Source: Caldimonas tepidiphila
GTDB lineage: Bacteria; Pseudomonadota; Gammaproteobacteria; Burkholderiales; Burkholderiaceae_C
DNA length: 64,000 bases
Direction: 5' to 3'
Assembly (NCBI RefSeq): GCF_003569765.1
Contig: NZ_QXMG01000022.1
Location: 1 to 64,000, forward strand
Shown here: positions 22,438-30,616 of the stretch, one piece after another
Layout: every line of letters begins with the position of its first letter
Position numbering within the stretch: the stretch's first letter is position 1
Made by a program: the position numbers and the translations under genes
The notes under the pieces: generated by a model
The model's input: only the letters and a program-made list of their open reading frames with translations
Databases searched by the model: none
What the model was told of the DNA's origin: nothing

Positions 22438-23132
22438 TGGCCGCCGCCCCGGTCGTCGCGCTGCTCGGCGCCGAGAGCACCGGCAAGACCACGCTCGCGC
22501 TCGCGCTCGCCACCGACTTGCGCGCCGCGGGCCGCGACGTGGGCGTGGTGCCGGAGTACCTGCGCGAGTTCTGCGACGCGGCCGGCCGCACGCCGCGGCC
22601 CGACGAGCAGACCGCGATCGCCGCCGAGCAGACGCGGCGCATCGCCGAGGCGGCCTCGCGTCACGAACTGGTGATCGCCGACACCACCGCGCTGATGACG
22701 GCGGTCTACAGCGACCACCTGTTCGGCGACGCCTCGCTGATCCCGGGCGCGCTGCAGGCCCATGCCGGCTGCGCGCTGACGCTGCTGACCGGCCTGGACC
22801 TGCCCTGGCAGGCCGACGGCCTGCAGCGCGACGGCCCGCAGGTGCGCGCGCCGGTGGACGCGCGCATCCGCGCGCTGCTGCAGCAGGGCGGGCTGCCCTT
22901 CAGCGTCGTCTACGGCCGTGGCGAGGCGCGCGTGCGGCACGCGATGCGCGCGCTCGAGGGCCTGCTCGGCCGGCTGCACCGCGGCGATGGAGGCTCCGGC
23001 GGCGAGCCGCAGGGCCCGGTGCGCTGGCGCCTCAAGTGCCGCGACTGCGAGCAGGCCGACCCGGCCGCCGAGGACTGCGCCCACGGCCTGTTCGGCGGGC
23101 TGCTGAACCGCACGGCCGGCGGGGAGGGCTGA
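22437..23132 (+). CDS. NadR-like ATPase/nicotinamide riboside kinase
   Basis: A 231-residue P-loop protein similar to the kinase domain of NadR. The Walker A is [17 protein letters not shown] (about residues 8-24), followed by [15 protein letters not shown] and [13 protein letters not shown], typical of the family. The DNA-binding and adenylyltransferase domains of full NadR are missing. Together with the preceding pnuC (1-base stop/start overlap) it forms an NAD-precursor uptake and phosphorylation pair. The last 35 residues carry an unusual cysteine cluster ([19 protein letters not shown]) not expected in the kinase domain. Confidence 0.88.
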   Translation: MAAAPVVALLGAESTGKTTLALALATDLRAAGRDVGVVPEYLREFCDAAGRTPRPDEQTAIAAEQTRRIAEAASRHELVIADTTALMTAVYSDHLFGDASLIPGALQAHAGCALTLLTGLDLPWQADGLQRDGPQVRAPVDARIRALLQQGGLPFSVVYGRGEARVRHAMRALEGLLGRLHRGDGGSGGEPQGPVRWRLKCRDCEQADPAAEDCAHGLFGGLLNRTAGGEG

Positions 23133-23160
23133 GGGCGCCGGCCGCTGCCGCGGCCAGGCC

Positions 23161-24144
23161 TCACTGCACCGCGCTCGAGCTCGGCGGGTGGTTCTGGCCG
23201 GGCGTGAACAGCTCGCCCACGTCGACCGTGTCGAAGTGGTAGTGCGCGCCGCAGAAGTCGCAGGAGATCTCGACGCGGCCCTGCTCGGCGATGATGTCGT
23301 CGACCTCCTCGCGGCCGAGCCCGCGCAGCATCTGGCCGACGCGCTCGCGCGAGCAGGTGCAGGCGAAGCGCGGGCCGTCCTCGCCGCGCAGCGGCTCGAA
23401 GCGCAGCACCTGCTCCTCCCAGAACAGGCGGTGCAGCACCGTCTCGGCGTCGAGCGTCAGCAGCTCCTCCGGGGTCAGCGTCGCGGCCAGCATCGCGACG
23501 CGGTTGAAGCCCTCGGACAGGCCGATGTCGTCCTCGTTGCGCGCGCCGCCGATGTTGCCCTCGCCCTCGACCGGCAGGCGCTGGATCAGCAGGCCCGCGG
23601 CGACCTCGTCGTTGGCGGCGAGGATCAGCCGCGTGTCGAGCTGCTCGGACTGCAGCATGTAGTGCTCGAGCACCTGCGACAGCTGCTGCAGCGGCTCGCG
23701 CTGGTCGCCGTGCAGCGGCACGACGCCCTGGTAGGGCTGCTGGCCCGGCAGCTTGTCCTTGGGGTCGAGCGTGATCGCGCAGCGGCCCTGGCCGTGCACG
23801 TTCAGCATCGCCTCGAGCTGCGCGTCCTCGGCCACCTCGCCCACCACCTTGGCGGTGGCGCGCACGGCCAGGTCCGGCTGCACCTCGGCGACCGCGAGCT
23901 TGACCGGGCCGTCGCCGAAGACCTGCAGCACCAGCGCGCCGTTGAACTTGATGTTCGACTGCATCAGCACGCCCGCCGCGGCCATCTGGCCGAGCAGCGA
24001 GCGCACCGGCGCCGGGTAGCTGCCGGCCTGCTCGCGGCGGCGCAGCATGTCCTGCCACGCATCGGTCAGGCGCACGAGCATGCCGCGCACCGGCAGGCCC
24101 TCGAACAGGAATTTGTGGAGTTCGCTCGGGGGGGTGATGTTCAC
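23161..24144 (-). CDS. hslO: Redox-regulated chaperone Hsp33
   Basis: A 327-residue Hsp33, a holdase activated by oxidation. The four zinc-binding cysteines are in CTCSRERV and, 30 residues later, [11 protein letters not shown] at the C-terminus. The N-terminal domain has the [13 protein letters not shown] and [20 protein letters not shown] segments of the family. Start assigned to GTG 24144 ([15 protein letters not shown]) with AAGGATCT upstream, because the open frame beyond it runs through the neighbour gene in another frame and is not conserved. Confidence 0.94.
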   Translation of the reverse strand: MNITPPSELHKFLFEGLPVRGMLVRLTDAWQDMLRRREQAGSYPAPVRSLLGQMAAAGVLMQSNIKFNGALVLQVFGDGPVKLAVAEVQPDLAVRATAKVVGEVAEDAQLEAMLNVHGQGRCAITLDPKDKLPGQQPYQGVVPLHGDQREPLQQLSQVLEHYMLQSEQLDTRLILAANDEVAAGLLIQRLPVEGEGNIGGARNEDDIGLSEGFNRVAMLAATLTPEELLTLDAETVLHRLFWEEQVLRFEPLRGEDGPRFACTCSRERVGQMLRGLGREEVDDIIAEQGRVEISCDFCGAHYHFDTVDVGELFTPGQNHPPSSSAVQ

Positions 24145-24197
24145 GGGGAAAGATCCTTGGGACGCCGGCCCGGGAGGCCAACGCCATGAAATGGGGT

Positions 24198-24722
24198 TCA
24201 GCCGATCTTCTTCAAGTCGGACCGGTAGCGGCGCGCGTTCTCGACGTAGTGGCGCGCGCCCTTCCCGAAGGCCTCGATCTGCTCGGGCGTGAGCTGCTTC
24301 ACCGCCTTGGCGGGCGAGCCGAGGATCATCGAGCCGTCCGGGAATTCCTTGCCCTCGGTGACGAGCGCGCCGGCGCCGACGATGCAGTTGCGCCCGATCC
24401 TCGCGCCGTTGAGCACGACGGCGCCGATGCCGACGAGCGTGCCGTCGCCGATCGTGCAGCCGTGCAGCATCACCTGGTGACCCACCGTGACATCCTCGCC
24501 GATCACGAGCTCGATGCCGGCGTCGGTGTGCAGCACCGAGTTGTCCTGGATGTTGCTGCCGCGGCCGATGCGGATGCGGTCGGTGTCGCCGCGCACGACG
24601 GTGCCGAACCACACGCTCGCGTCCTCGGCCAGCTCCACGCGCCCGATCACGGTGGCGGTCTCGGCCACCCAGGCGGTCTCGTGGATCTGCGGCGCGTGCT
24701 CGCCGAGCTGGTAGAGGGCCAT
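24198..24722 (-). CDS. Gamma carbonic anhydrase-like hexapeptide protein
   Basis: A 174-residue left-handed beta-helix protein of the YrdA/CaiE/gamma-carbonic anhydrase group. Hexapeptide repeats run through residues 18-135. The three histidines expected to bind zinc are in SVLHTD and VGHQVMLHG, and the arginine/aspartate pair is in VVRGDTDRIRIG. GGAGACACGCG precedes ATG 24722. Enzymatic activity varies in this group and is not assumed. It is upstream of hslO in the same direction, 53 bases away. Confidence 0.88.
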   Translation of the reverse strand: MALYQLGEHAPQIHETAWVAETATVIGRVELAEDASVWFGTVVRGDTDRIRIGRGSNIQDNSVLHTDAGIELVIGEDVTVGHQVMLHGCTIGDGTLVGIGAVVLNGARIGRNCIVGAGALVTEGKEFPDGSMILGSPAKAVKQLTPEQIEAFGKGARHYVENARRYRSDLKKIG

Positions 24723-24754
24723 CGCGTGTCTCCGGGGATTCTTGGGCGAAAGGG

Positions 24755-24763
24755 GATAATTTT
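24755..24763. promoter_or_regulatory. Overlapping divergent -10 candidates
   Basis: GATAATTTTAC reads GATAAT (24755-24760) on the plus strand and TAAAAT (24758-24763) on the minus strand, between starts at 24722 and 24768. The plus-strand element is so close to ATG 24768 that transcription would begin at about the start codon. Confidence 0.4.
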
Positions 24764-24767
24764 ACGG

Positions 24768-25565
24768 ATGAAGCCCCGTCACCGCGCCCTCGAGATCCTG
24801 CTCCTTGCCGACCCCATGGAGAAGGCGGGGGCGGCGCGCGCGCTCTTCGAGGCCCTGCGGCCGGGCAGCGGCTTTGACGCCGATGCGGCAATCGACGAGC
24901 CCGCCGTGCTGCCGGGACGCCCGGCGCGGCCGCCGCTCGTGCCGCCCTCGGACGTGCCGCGGCGCTCGCCGTTCACGCGCGAGGGCCGCGCCGCGCTGCT
25001 GCACGCGATCGCGCACATCGAGTTCAACGCCATCAACCTCGCGCTCGACGCCGCCTGGCGCTTCGCCGGCATGCCCGACGAGTTCTACCGCGACTGGCTG
25101 CAGGTCGCCGCCGAGGAGGCGCTGCACTTCACGCTGCTGTGCGAGCACCTGCGCACGCTCGGCGCCGACTACGGCGACTTCCCCGCCCACGACGGGCTGT
25201 GGCTGATGACCGAGCGCACCAAGGGCGACATCGTCGCGCGCATGGCGCTGGTGCCGAGGACGCTGGAGGCGCGCGGGCTCGACGCGACGCCGCTGATCCA
25301 GGCCAAGCTCGCGAAGGCGGGCGACCCTCGCGCCGTCGAGATCCTCGATGTGATCCTGCGCGACGAGATTGGACATGTGGCGATCGGCAACCGCTGGTAC
25401 CGCTGGCTGTGCGAGCGCGAGGGGTTCGAGCCGGTGGCGCACTACCGCGTGCTGGTCGAGCGCCACCAGGCGCCGCGGCTCAAGCCGCCGTTCAACAGCG
25501 CGGCCCGCCGCGCCGCGGGCTTCAGCGAGGCCGAGCTCGACTGGCTGCTCGGCAGCGGCGGCTGA
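24768..25565 (+). CDS. Ferritin-like DUF455 protein
   Basis: A 265-residue member of the DUF455/ferritin-like family. The metal-binding Glu/His residues of the four-helix bundle are recognisable in HIEFNAINLALDAAWRF, AAEEALHFTLL and ILRDEIGHVAIGNRWY. The N-terminal 70 residues are a proline-rich leader (PPLVPPSDVPRRSPFTREGR) typical of the family. Function not established. ATG 24768 has only a distant AGGGG and may be leaderless. Confidence 0.88.
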   Translation: MKPRHRALEILLLADPMEKAGAARALFEALRPGSGFDADAAIDEPAVLPGRPARPPLVPPSDVPRRSPFTREGRAALLHAIAHIEFNAINLALDAAWRFAGMPDEFYRDWLQVAAEEALHFTLLCEHLRTLGADYGDFPAHDGLWLMTERTKGDIVARMALVPRTLEARGLDATPLIQAKLAKAGDPRAVEILDVILRDEIGHVAIGNRWYRWLCEREGFEPVAHYRVLVERHQAPRLKPPFNSAARRAAGFSEAELDWLLGSGG

Positions 25566-25582
25566 ACGGCCGCCCGCGCCAA

Positions 25583-25602
25583 GCCCCCGGTGCGCCGGGG
25601 GC
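25583..25602 (+). terminator. Hairpin after the DUF455 gene
   Basis: A perfect 8-bp GC stem (25583-25590 with 25595-25602, TGCG loop), 18 bases after the stop. No T tract. Confidence 0.45.
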
Positions 25603-25615
25603 CGCGAGGCGCTCG

Positions 25616-25621
25616 CTAAAC
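25616..25621 (+). promoter_or_regulatory. Candidate -10 element for the TldD-like gene
   Basis: TAAACT about 68 bases upstream of ATG 25689. It is the same hexamer as the candidate -10 at 30531 before the alanine symporter gene. No clear -35. Confidence 0.3.
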
Positions 25622-25688
25622 TGGTCCGCCCTCCTCCTTCCGAGTGGCCGGCGCCGCAGGCGCACCGGACCGCCCCCTTCACGCCGCC

Positions 25689-27146
25689 ATGCTCGATCAG
25701 CTTGAAACCCATGCGCGCCGGGTCGCGCCGGCCGTCGACCACTGGGCCGTGCGCGGCCTGCACGAGAAATCCGAGCAGCTGCAGGTGCGCCAGGACATCG
25801 CCGAGGCGCCGCTGAGGAGCCGCGACGCCGGCGCGATGGTCACCGTGGTGCACCGCGGCGGCATCGGCTATGCCGCCACGCCCCGGCTCGACGAGGCGGG
25901 CCTCGCCGCCGCCTTCGACGAGGCGCGGCGGCTCGCGGAGGCGAGCGCCGGGCGCTGCGTGACCGACTACAGCGCGCTGCCGCGCCCCGCCGCGCAGGGC
26001 CGCCACGCGAGCCCGGTGCAGCGGCCGCTGGACGCGAGCACGCTGGCCGAGCGGCTCGAGCTGCTGCAGCAGGCCTGCGCGTCGATGGCGGTCGACGCGC
26101 GCATCATCGACCGCAGCGCCAGCCTGTGGAGCGTGCAGGCCGAGCAGCTCTTCGTCGACAGCGCCGGCAGCCGCATCGAGCAGCGCTTCAGCTTCATCAT
26201 CCCCAACCTGCAGGCCACCGCGCACGCGCGCGGCGTCACGCAGGTGCGCTCCGCCGCCGGCCAGTACAACGGCTTCTGCCAGCAGGGCGGGCTCGAGGTG
26301 CTGGAGCGCGCGCGCTTCCGCGAGGACGGGCCGCGCGTCGCGCGCGAGGCGCTCGAGCTCGTCGCCGCACCGCCCTGCCCCAGCGGCGAGATGGACCTGC
26401 TCTTGATGCCGGACCAGATGATGCTGCAGATCCACGAGAGCATCGGCCACCCGCTCGAGCTCGACCGCATCCTCGGCGACGAGCGCAACTTCGCCGGCAC
26501 GAGCTTCGTCACGCTCGACATGTTCGGCCACTACCGCTGGGGCAGCGAGCTGCTCAACGTCAGCCACGACCCGACGCGCGCCGAGGAGTTCGCGAGCTTC
26601 GCCTTCGACGACGACGGCATGCCCGCCACGCGCGAGATGCTGATCGAGCGCGGCGTGCTGATGCGCCCGCTCGGCGGCGCGGTGTCGCTGGCGCGCGCCC
26701 GCGAACAGCGCCCGGACCTGCAGGGCGTCGCGACCGCGCGCGCCGCGGGCTGGAACCGCGCGCCGATCGACCGCATGGGCAACCTCAACGTCGAGCCGGG
26801 CGACAGCACGCTCGAGGAGATGATCGCCGCGGTCGAGCATGGCGTGCTGATGCGCACCAACTGCTCCTGGAGCATCGACGACTCGCGCAACAAGTTCCAG
26901 TTCGGCTGCGAGCACGGGCAGGTGATCCGCCACGGCCGGCTCGCCGAGGTGGTGCGCACGCCCGGCTACCGCGGCATCAGCGCCACCTTCTGGCGCTCGC
27001 TGGCGATGGTCGGCGACGCCAGCACCCTCGAGGTGATGGGCACGCCCTTCTGCGGCAAGGGCGAGCCCTCGCAGGTGATCCGCGTCGGCCATGCCTCGCC
27101 GGCCTGCCTGTTCCGCAACGTTGCCGTGTTCGGCGGGGAGGCCTGA
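25689..27146 (+). CDS. TldD-family metalloprotease, divergent subfamily
   Basis: A 485-residue TldD-like protein. The metal-binding site HESIGH is at residues 249-254, where TldD has HEAVGH; other landmarks are EGTxF-like RNFAGTSFVTLD and the C-terminal MVGDASTLEVMGTPFCGKGEPSQ. Start at ATG 25689 (MLDQLETHARR). The protein is clearly not the canonical TldD by sequence, and it is followed without a gap by a second TldD/TldE-type gene, suggesting a dedicated heterodimer. Substrate unknown; relatives process modified or unfolded peptides. Confidence 0.85.
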   Translation: MLDQLETHARRVAPAVDHWAVRGLHEKSEQLQVRQDIAEAPLRSRDAGAMVTVVHRGGIGYAATPRLDEAGLAAAFDEARRLAEASAGRCVTDYSALPRPAAQGRHASPVQRPLDASTLAERLELLQQACASMAVDARIIDRSASLWSVQAEQLFVDSAGSRIEQRFSFIIPNLQATAHARGVTQVRSAAGQYNGFCQQGGLEVLERARFREDGPRVAREALELVAAPPCPSGEMDLLLMPDQMMLQIHESIGHPLELDRILGDERNFAGTSFVTLDMFGHYRWGSELLNVSHDPTRAEEFASFAFDDDGMPATREMLIERGVLMRPLGGAVSLARAREQRPDLQGVATARAAGWNRAPIDRMGNLNVEPGDSTLEEMIAAVEHGVLMRTNCSWSIDDSRNKFQFGCEHGQVIRHGRLAEVVRTPGYRGISATFWRSLAMVGDASTLEVMGTPFCGKGEPSQVIRVGHASPACLFRNVAVFGGEA

Positions 27147-28508
27147 ATGAGCGCGCTGACCGAGGAGACCCACTTCCGCGAGCTCGCCGACGCGGTCTGC
27201 CGGCCGCTGGCGGGCTGCGAGCGCGTGACGCTGCATCTCGCGGCCGAGGACTCGTCCTTCCTGCGCTTCAACCGCGCGCGCGTGCGGCAGGCGACGCAGG
27301 TGAGCCAGGGCATCGCGACGCTGTCGCTGGTGGCGGGACGGCGCCGGCTGCGCGCGAACCTGACGCTCGGCGGCGACGCCGCGGCCGACCGCGCGCGGCT
27401 GCTGGCCGAGCGCGACGCGCTGCTCGCCGAGCTGCCGCAGGTGCGCGAGGACCCCTGGCTGCTGCTGCCCGACACGGTGCAGGACTCGCGGCACGAGGCG
27501 CGCGGCGCACTGCCCGCGGCCGCACAGGTGATCGACGCGGTGGAGCGCGCCGCCGCCGCGCACGACTTCGTCGGCTTCCATGCCGGCGGGCCGGTGGTGC
27601 GCGCCTTCGCCGACAGCCGCGGCCAGCGCAACTGGCACCGCGTCGAGAGCTTCCACTTCGACTGGTGCCTCTACCACCCGGGCGGCGCACACGACGCGGC
27701 GCTGCGTGACAAGGCGGTCAAGTCCTCCTACGCCGGCGCGGCCTGGGACGAGGGCGAGTTCGCGCGCCGTGTCGCCGAGGGCGCGGTGCGGCTGCCGCTG
27801 CTGGCGCAGCCGGCGCGGCCGCTCGCGCCGGGCCCCTACCGCGCCTGGCTCGAGCCGGCGGCCGTCGGCGAGCTGCTCGGCGCGATGAGCTGGGGCGGCT
27901 TCGGGCTGAAGGACCGGCGCACCGGGGTCTCGCCGCTGACGCGGCTCGAGCGCGGCGAGCTGGCGCTCGACCCGCGCGTCTCGCTGACCGAGGCCACCGC
28001 GCGCGGCGGCACGCCGGCCTTCACCGAGGACGGCTTCGCCCGGCCGGCCGAGGTGCGCCTCGTCGAGGCGGGCCGCGCCGCGGACACGCTCGCGTCGCCG
28101 CGCTCGGCGCGCGAGTACGGCGTGGCCGCCAACGGCGCCTGCGACGAGGAGACGCCGCAGGCGCTGGTGCTCGCGCCGGGGACGCTGCCCGCCTCGCGCA
28201 CGCTCGAGGCGCTCGGCACCGGCCTGTGGATCAGCAACCTCTGGTACCTGAACTACAGCGACCGCCCGAACGGCCGCGTCACCGGCATGACGCGCTTCGC
28301 CTGCTTCCGGGTCGAGGACGGGCGGCTCGTCGCGCCGCTGCCGGTGATGCGCTTCGACGACTCGCTGCTGCGGCTGTTCGGCCCGGGGCTGGTCGAGCTC
28401 GGCGCCGAGCCCGGACTGCAGCCCGACCCGCACACCTACGGCCAGCGCCTGCTCGCCTCGGTCACGACGCCGGGCCTGCTGGTCGAGGGGCTGCGGCTGG
28501 TGCTGTAG
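27147..28508 (+). CDS. TldE/PmbA-like partner protein
   Basis: A 453-residue TldD/PmbA-family protein that begins at the base after the previous stop (TGA-ATG). It lacks a HExxxH motif, as TldE subunits do, so it is the likely non-catalytic partner of the gene at 25689. Recognisable blocks are LRFNRARVRQATQVSQG at residues 40-57 and the C-terminal ISNLWYLNYSDRPNGRVTGM, which resembles the GTGLWISN..YSDR ending of TldE-like proteins. It is a distant paralogue of the pmbA product at 4126-5508. Confidence 0.82.
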   Translation: MSALTEETHFRELADAVCRPLAGCERVTLHLAAEDSSFLRFNRARVRQATQVSQGIATLSLVAGRRRLRANLTLGGDAAADRARLLAERDALLAELPQVREDPWLLLPDTVQDSRHEARGALPAAAQVIDAVERAAAAHDFVGFHAGGPVVRAFADSRGQRNWHRVESFHFDWCLYHPGGAHDAALRDKAVKSSYAGAAWDEGEFARRVAEGAVRLPLLAQPARPLAPGPYRAWLEPAAVGELLGAMSWGGFGLKDRRTGVSPLTRLERGELALDPRVSLTEATARGGTPAFTEDGFARPAEVRLVEAGRAADTLASPRSAREYGVAANGACDEETPQALVLAPGTLPASRTLEALGTGLWISNLWYLNYSDRPNGRVTGMTRFACFRVEDGRLVAPLPVMRFDDSLLRLFGPGLVELGAEPGLQPDPHTYGQRLLASVTTPGLLVEGLRLVL

Positions 28509-28524
28509 CGCCGACCCCCGCCGC

Positions 28525-29871
28525 TCACAGCCCCGACGGGTAGGTCTCCGGCACCTTCTCGTCCTCGTGCGGCCAGTCGCACGGCGGGTCCAGCGGCGCG
28601 ACGGCGTGCGTCTCGTCGACGTGGATCAGCGCGTCGAACTGGCGCGGCAGGTCGGCGTGGAAATAGTGGCTGACGCGCTCGGAGTCCGGCCGGTAGATCA
28701 CGCCGATCGCGCGCTCGAGCAGCTGCATGTGCAGCGCGTCGCGCACCTCGGACTGGCCGTCGAGCGGCAGCCAGAAGTCGGCCGCGAGGGCGTCGTGCAG
28801 CAGCCGCTCGTGGCTGTCGAGGTGCGAGGGCCGCACCTTCATGTGCTGCGGCGGCTCGTCCCAGTCGTGCGCGGCGGTCACGCTGCCGGTGTGCGTCGTG
28901 AAGCCGAGCAGGTAGGAGCGGCCGAGCTCGGCGCGGCGCTCGCGCACCAGCTGCCCGACGTTGATCTCGCCGCCCTCGCCCATCTCGGTGGCGCGCGCGT
29001 CGCCGAGGTGCGAGTTGTGCGCCCACACGACGATGCGCGGCGCGCGCCCGAGCCGCGCGCCCAGGTGCTCGCGCAGCGCGAGCAGCGTGTCGGCCATGTG
29101 CGTGTCGCGCAGGTTCCACGACGACACGCGGCCCTGGAACATCGCGCGGTAGTAGGCCTCGGCGTTGCGCACCACGCGCGCGTTCTGCTGCGCGTAGAAC
29201 AGCTCGTCGTCGTCGGCCGAGCCGTCGTGGCGGAAGTGCTCGGCGGCGCGGCCGAGCAGCTCGGTGAGCTGCTGCACCGCCTGCTCCTCGCAGCTCGGCC
29301 GCAGGCCGAAGGTGGCCGCGTAGCCGTAGCGCTGCGCGTCCTCGGCGAGGTGGTCGAAGCAGGCGTAGCGCTCGCGCGCGCGCTTGGCGCCCTCGGGGTC
29401 GGCCTGCGCGAGGAAGCGCAGCACCGCGTCCATCGAGCCGCGCAGGCTGTAGAGGTCGATGCCGAAGAATCCGACCGGCGCGCGCCCCTCGCCGCCGCGC
29501 GAGGCATTGTGCGCGGCGAGCCACTGCACGAGGCGCTCGACCTCGCGGTTGCGCCACATCCAGCGCGGGAAGCGCTCGAAGCACTGCAGCGCCTCGGGAC
29601 CGCCCCGGCCGCGCTGCACATGGCGGCTGACCTGCAGCGCGTCGGGCCAGTCGGCCTCGACCGCGATGGCGTCGCAGCGGCCGGACTCGATCAGGCGCTG
29701 CGTGATCAGCGCGCGCAGCCGGTAGAACTCGCGCGTGCCGTGCGAGGCCTCGCCGAGCAGGATGGTCTCGGCGTCGCCGATCGCCTCGACGACGAAGCCG
29801 AGGTCGGCGGCGGATCTCAACGGGCGGGCGGCGCGGCGGACGGCCTCGATCGCATCGGTACGGGCACTCAT
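28525..29871 (-). CDS. Erythromycin esterase-like protein
   Basis: A 448-residue member of the erythromycin esterase superfamily (EreA/EreB, Bcr136 type). Residues of the putative active site are in LLGEASHGTREFYRLR (about 38-53), AVEADWPD, and VVWAHNSHLGDARA (around 280-294). Start at ATG 29871, preceded by AGGAGG. Most chromosomal members do not confer macrolide resistance; the natural substrate is unknown. It sits between the TldD/E pair (convergent) and the alanine regulator. Confidence 0.85.
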   Translation of the reverse strand: MSARTDAIEAVRRAARPLRSAADLGFVVEAIGDAETILLGEASHGTREFYRLRALITQRLIESGRCDAIAVEADWPDALQVSRHVQRGRGGPEALQCFERFPRWMWRNREVERLVQWLAAHNASRGGEGRAPVGFFGIDLYSLRGSMDAVLRFLAQADPEGAKRARERYACFDHLAEDAQRYGYAATFGLRPSCEEQAVQQLTELLGRAAEHFRHDGSADDDELFYAQQNARVVRNAEAYYRAMFQGRVSSWNLRDTHMADTLLALREHLGARLGRAPRIVVWAHNSHLGDARATEMGEGGEINVGQLVRERRAELGRSYLLGFTTHTGSVTAAHDWDEPPQHMKVRPSHLDSHERLLHDALAADFWLPLDGQSEVRDALHMQLLERAIGVIYRPDSERVSHYFHADLPRQFDALIHVDETHAVAPLDPPCDWPHEDEKVPETYPSGL

Positions 29872-29973
29872 GGCGGGAGTCCTCCTGATGCGTGCGAGGT
29901 GCAAGCGGGGTGCCCGCCGCCGCTGTCGGCACGCCGGGATGCCGCCCCGGTCCGTGCGGCGGGCCCGCGGGCC

Positions 29974-30438
29974 TCAGACCACCGGCAGGAAGAGCTCCTC
30001 CTTGACCTCCTCCATCACCACGTAGCTGTGCGACTGGGCCGGCACCGGGATCTTCTTGAGGATGTCGCCGAGCAGGTCGCGGTACTCGCTCATGCGGTGC
30101 AGCCGCGCCTTCACGAGGTAGTCGAAGCTGCCCGACACGAGGTGGCACTCCAGCACCGCCGGCATGTTGCGCAGCTCGTCGCGCACCTTCGCGAACACGT
30201 CGGCCGACTTGGCCGACAGCGTGATCTCCACGAACACCAGCAGCGTGCGGCCGAGCGTGGCCGGATCGATGCGCGCGTGGTAGCCGGTGATGACGCCGGC
30301 GCGCTCCAGGCGCCGCACGCGCTCGGTGCAGGGCGAGGTCGACAGGCCGATGCGCTCGGCCAGCTCGGTCATCGAGATGCGCCCCTGGCGCTGCAGGACG
30401 TCCAGGATCTTGCGGTCGATGCGGTCGAGGTCGTGCAT
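29974..30438 (-). CDS. Lrp/AsnC-family transcriptional regulator (DadR-like)
   Basis: A 154-residue feast/famine regulator: an N-terminal helix-turn-helix (LDRIDRKILDVLQRQGR, SMTELAERIGLSTS), then an alpha/beta RAM domain beginning VFVEITLSAKS. The start MHDLDRID at 30438 matches the family; the open frame continues upstream but is not conserved. It is divergent from the alanine symporter gene and next to dadA-dadX, so it most likely controls alanine catabolism in response to L-alanine, as DadR does in pseudomonads (inference). Confidence 0.9.
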   Translation of the reverse strand: MHDLDRIDRKILDVLQRQGRISMTELAERIGLSTSPCTERVRRLERAGVITGYHARIDPATLGRTLLVFVEITLSAKSADVFAKVRDELRNMPAVLECHLVSGSFDYLVKARLHRMSEYRDLLGDILKKIPVPAQSHSYVVMEEVKEELFLPVV

Positions 30439-30503
30439 TTCACTGTGCCGGTCGGGATGGAGCCGGGATTTTCCGCAAGTAAGCGGGAGTATCCAAGGAA
30501 CTT

Positions 30504-30536
30504 CAGTGATTTTTGCTGCGACCCGGTTCCTAAACT
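30504..30536 (+). promoter_or_regulatory. Alanine symporter promoter with Lrp/DadR-like box
   Basis: CAGTGATTTTTGCTG (30504-30518) matches the E. coli Lrp consensus at 13 of 15 positions by my count, and TAAACT (30531-30536) is the likely -10. The box therefore covers the -35 region. The same CAGTGRTTTTT string precedes dadA at identical spacing. Confidence 0.55.
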
Positions 30537-30616
30537 CGCCGTCCTCACCGGGCAGGCCCCACAAGAGCGTGAAACCCGCAGGCCGGCCCTTTCCTCGAGA
30601 GCGACAGGAGACAAGC

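Noticed and set aside
24762-28433. Minus-strand frame of 1223 codons opposite the DUF455 and TldD/E genes
   Set aside because: All three plus-strand genes are recognised families; the antisense product is low complexity.
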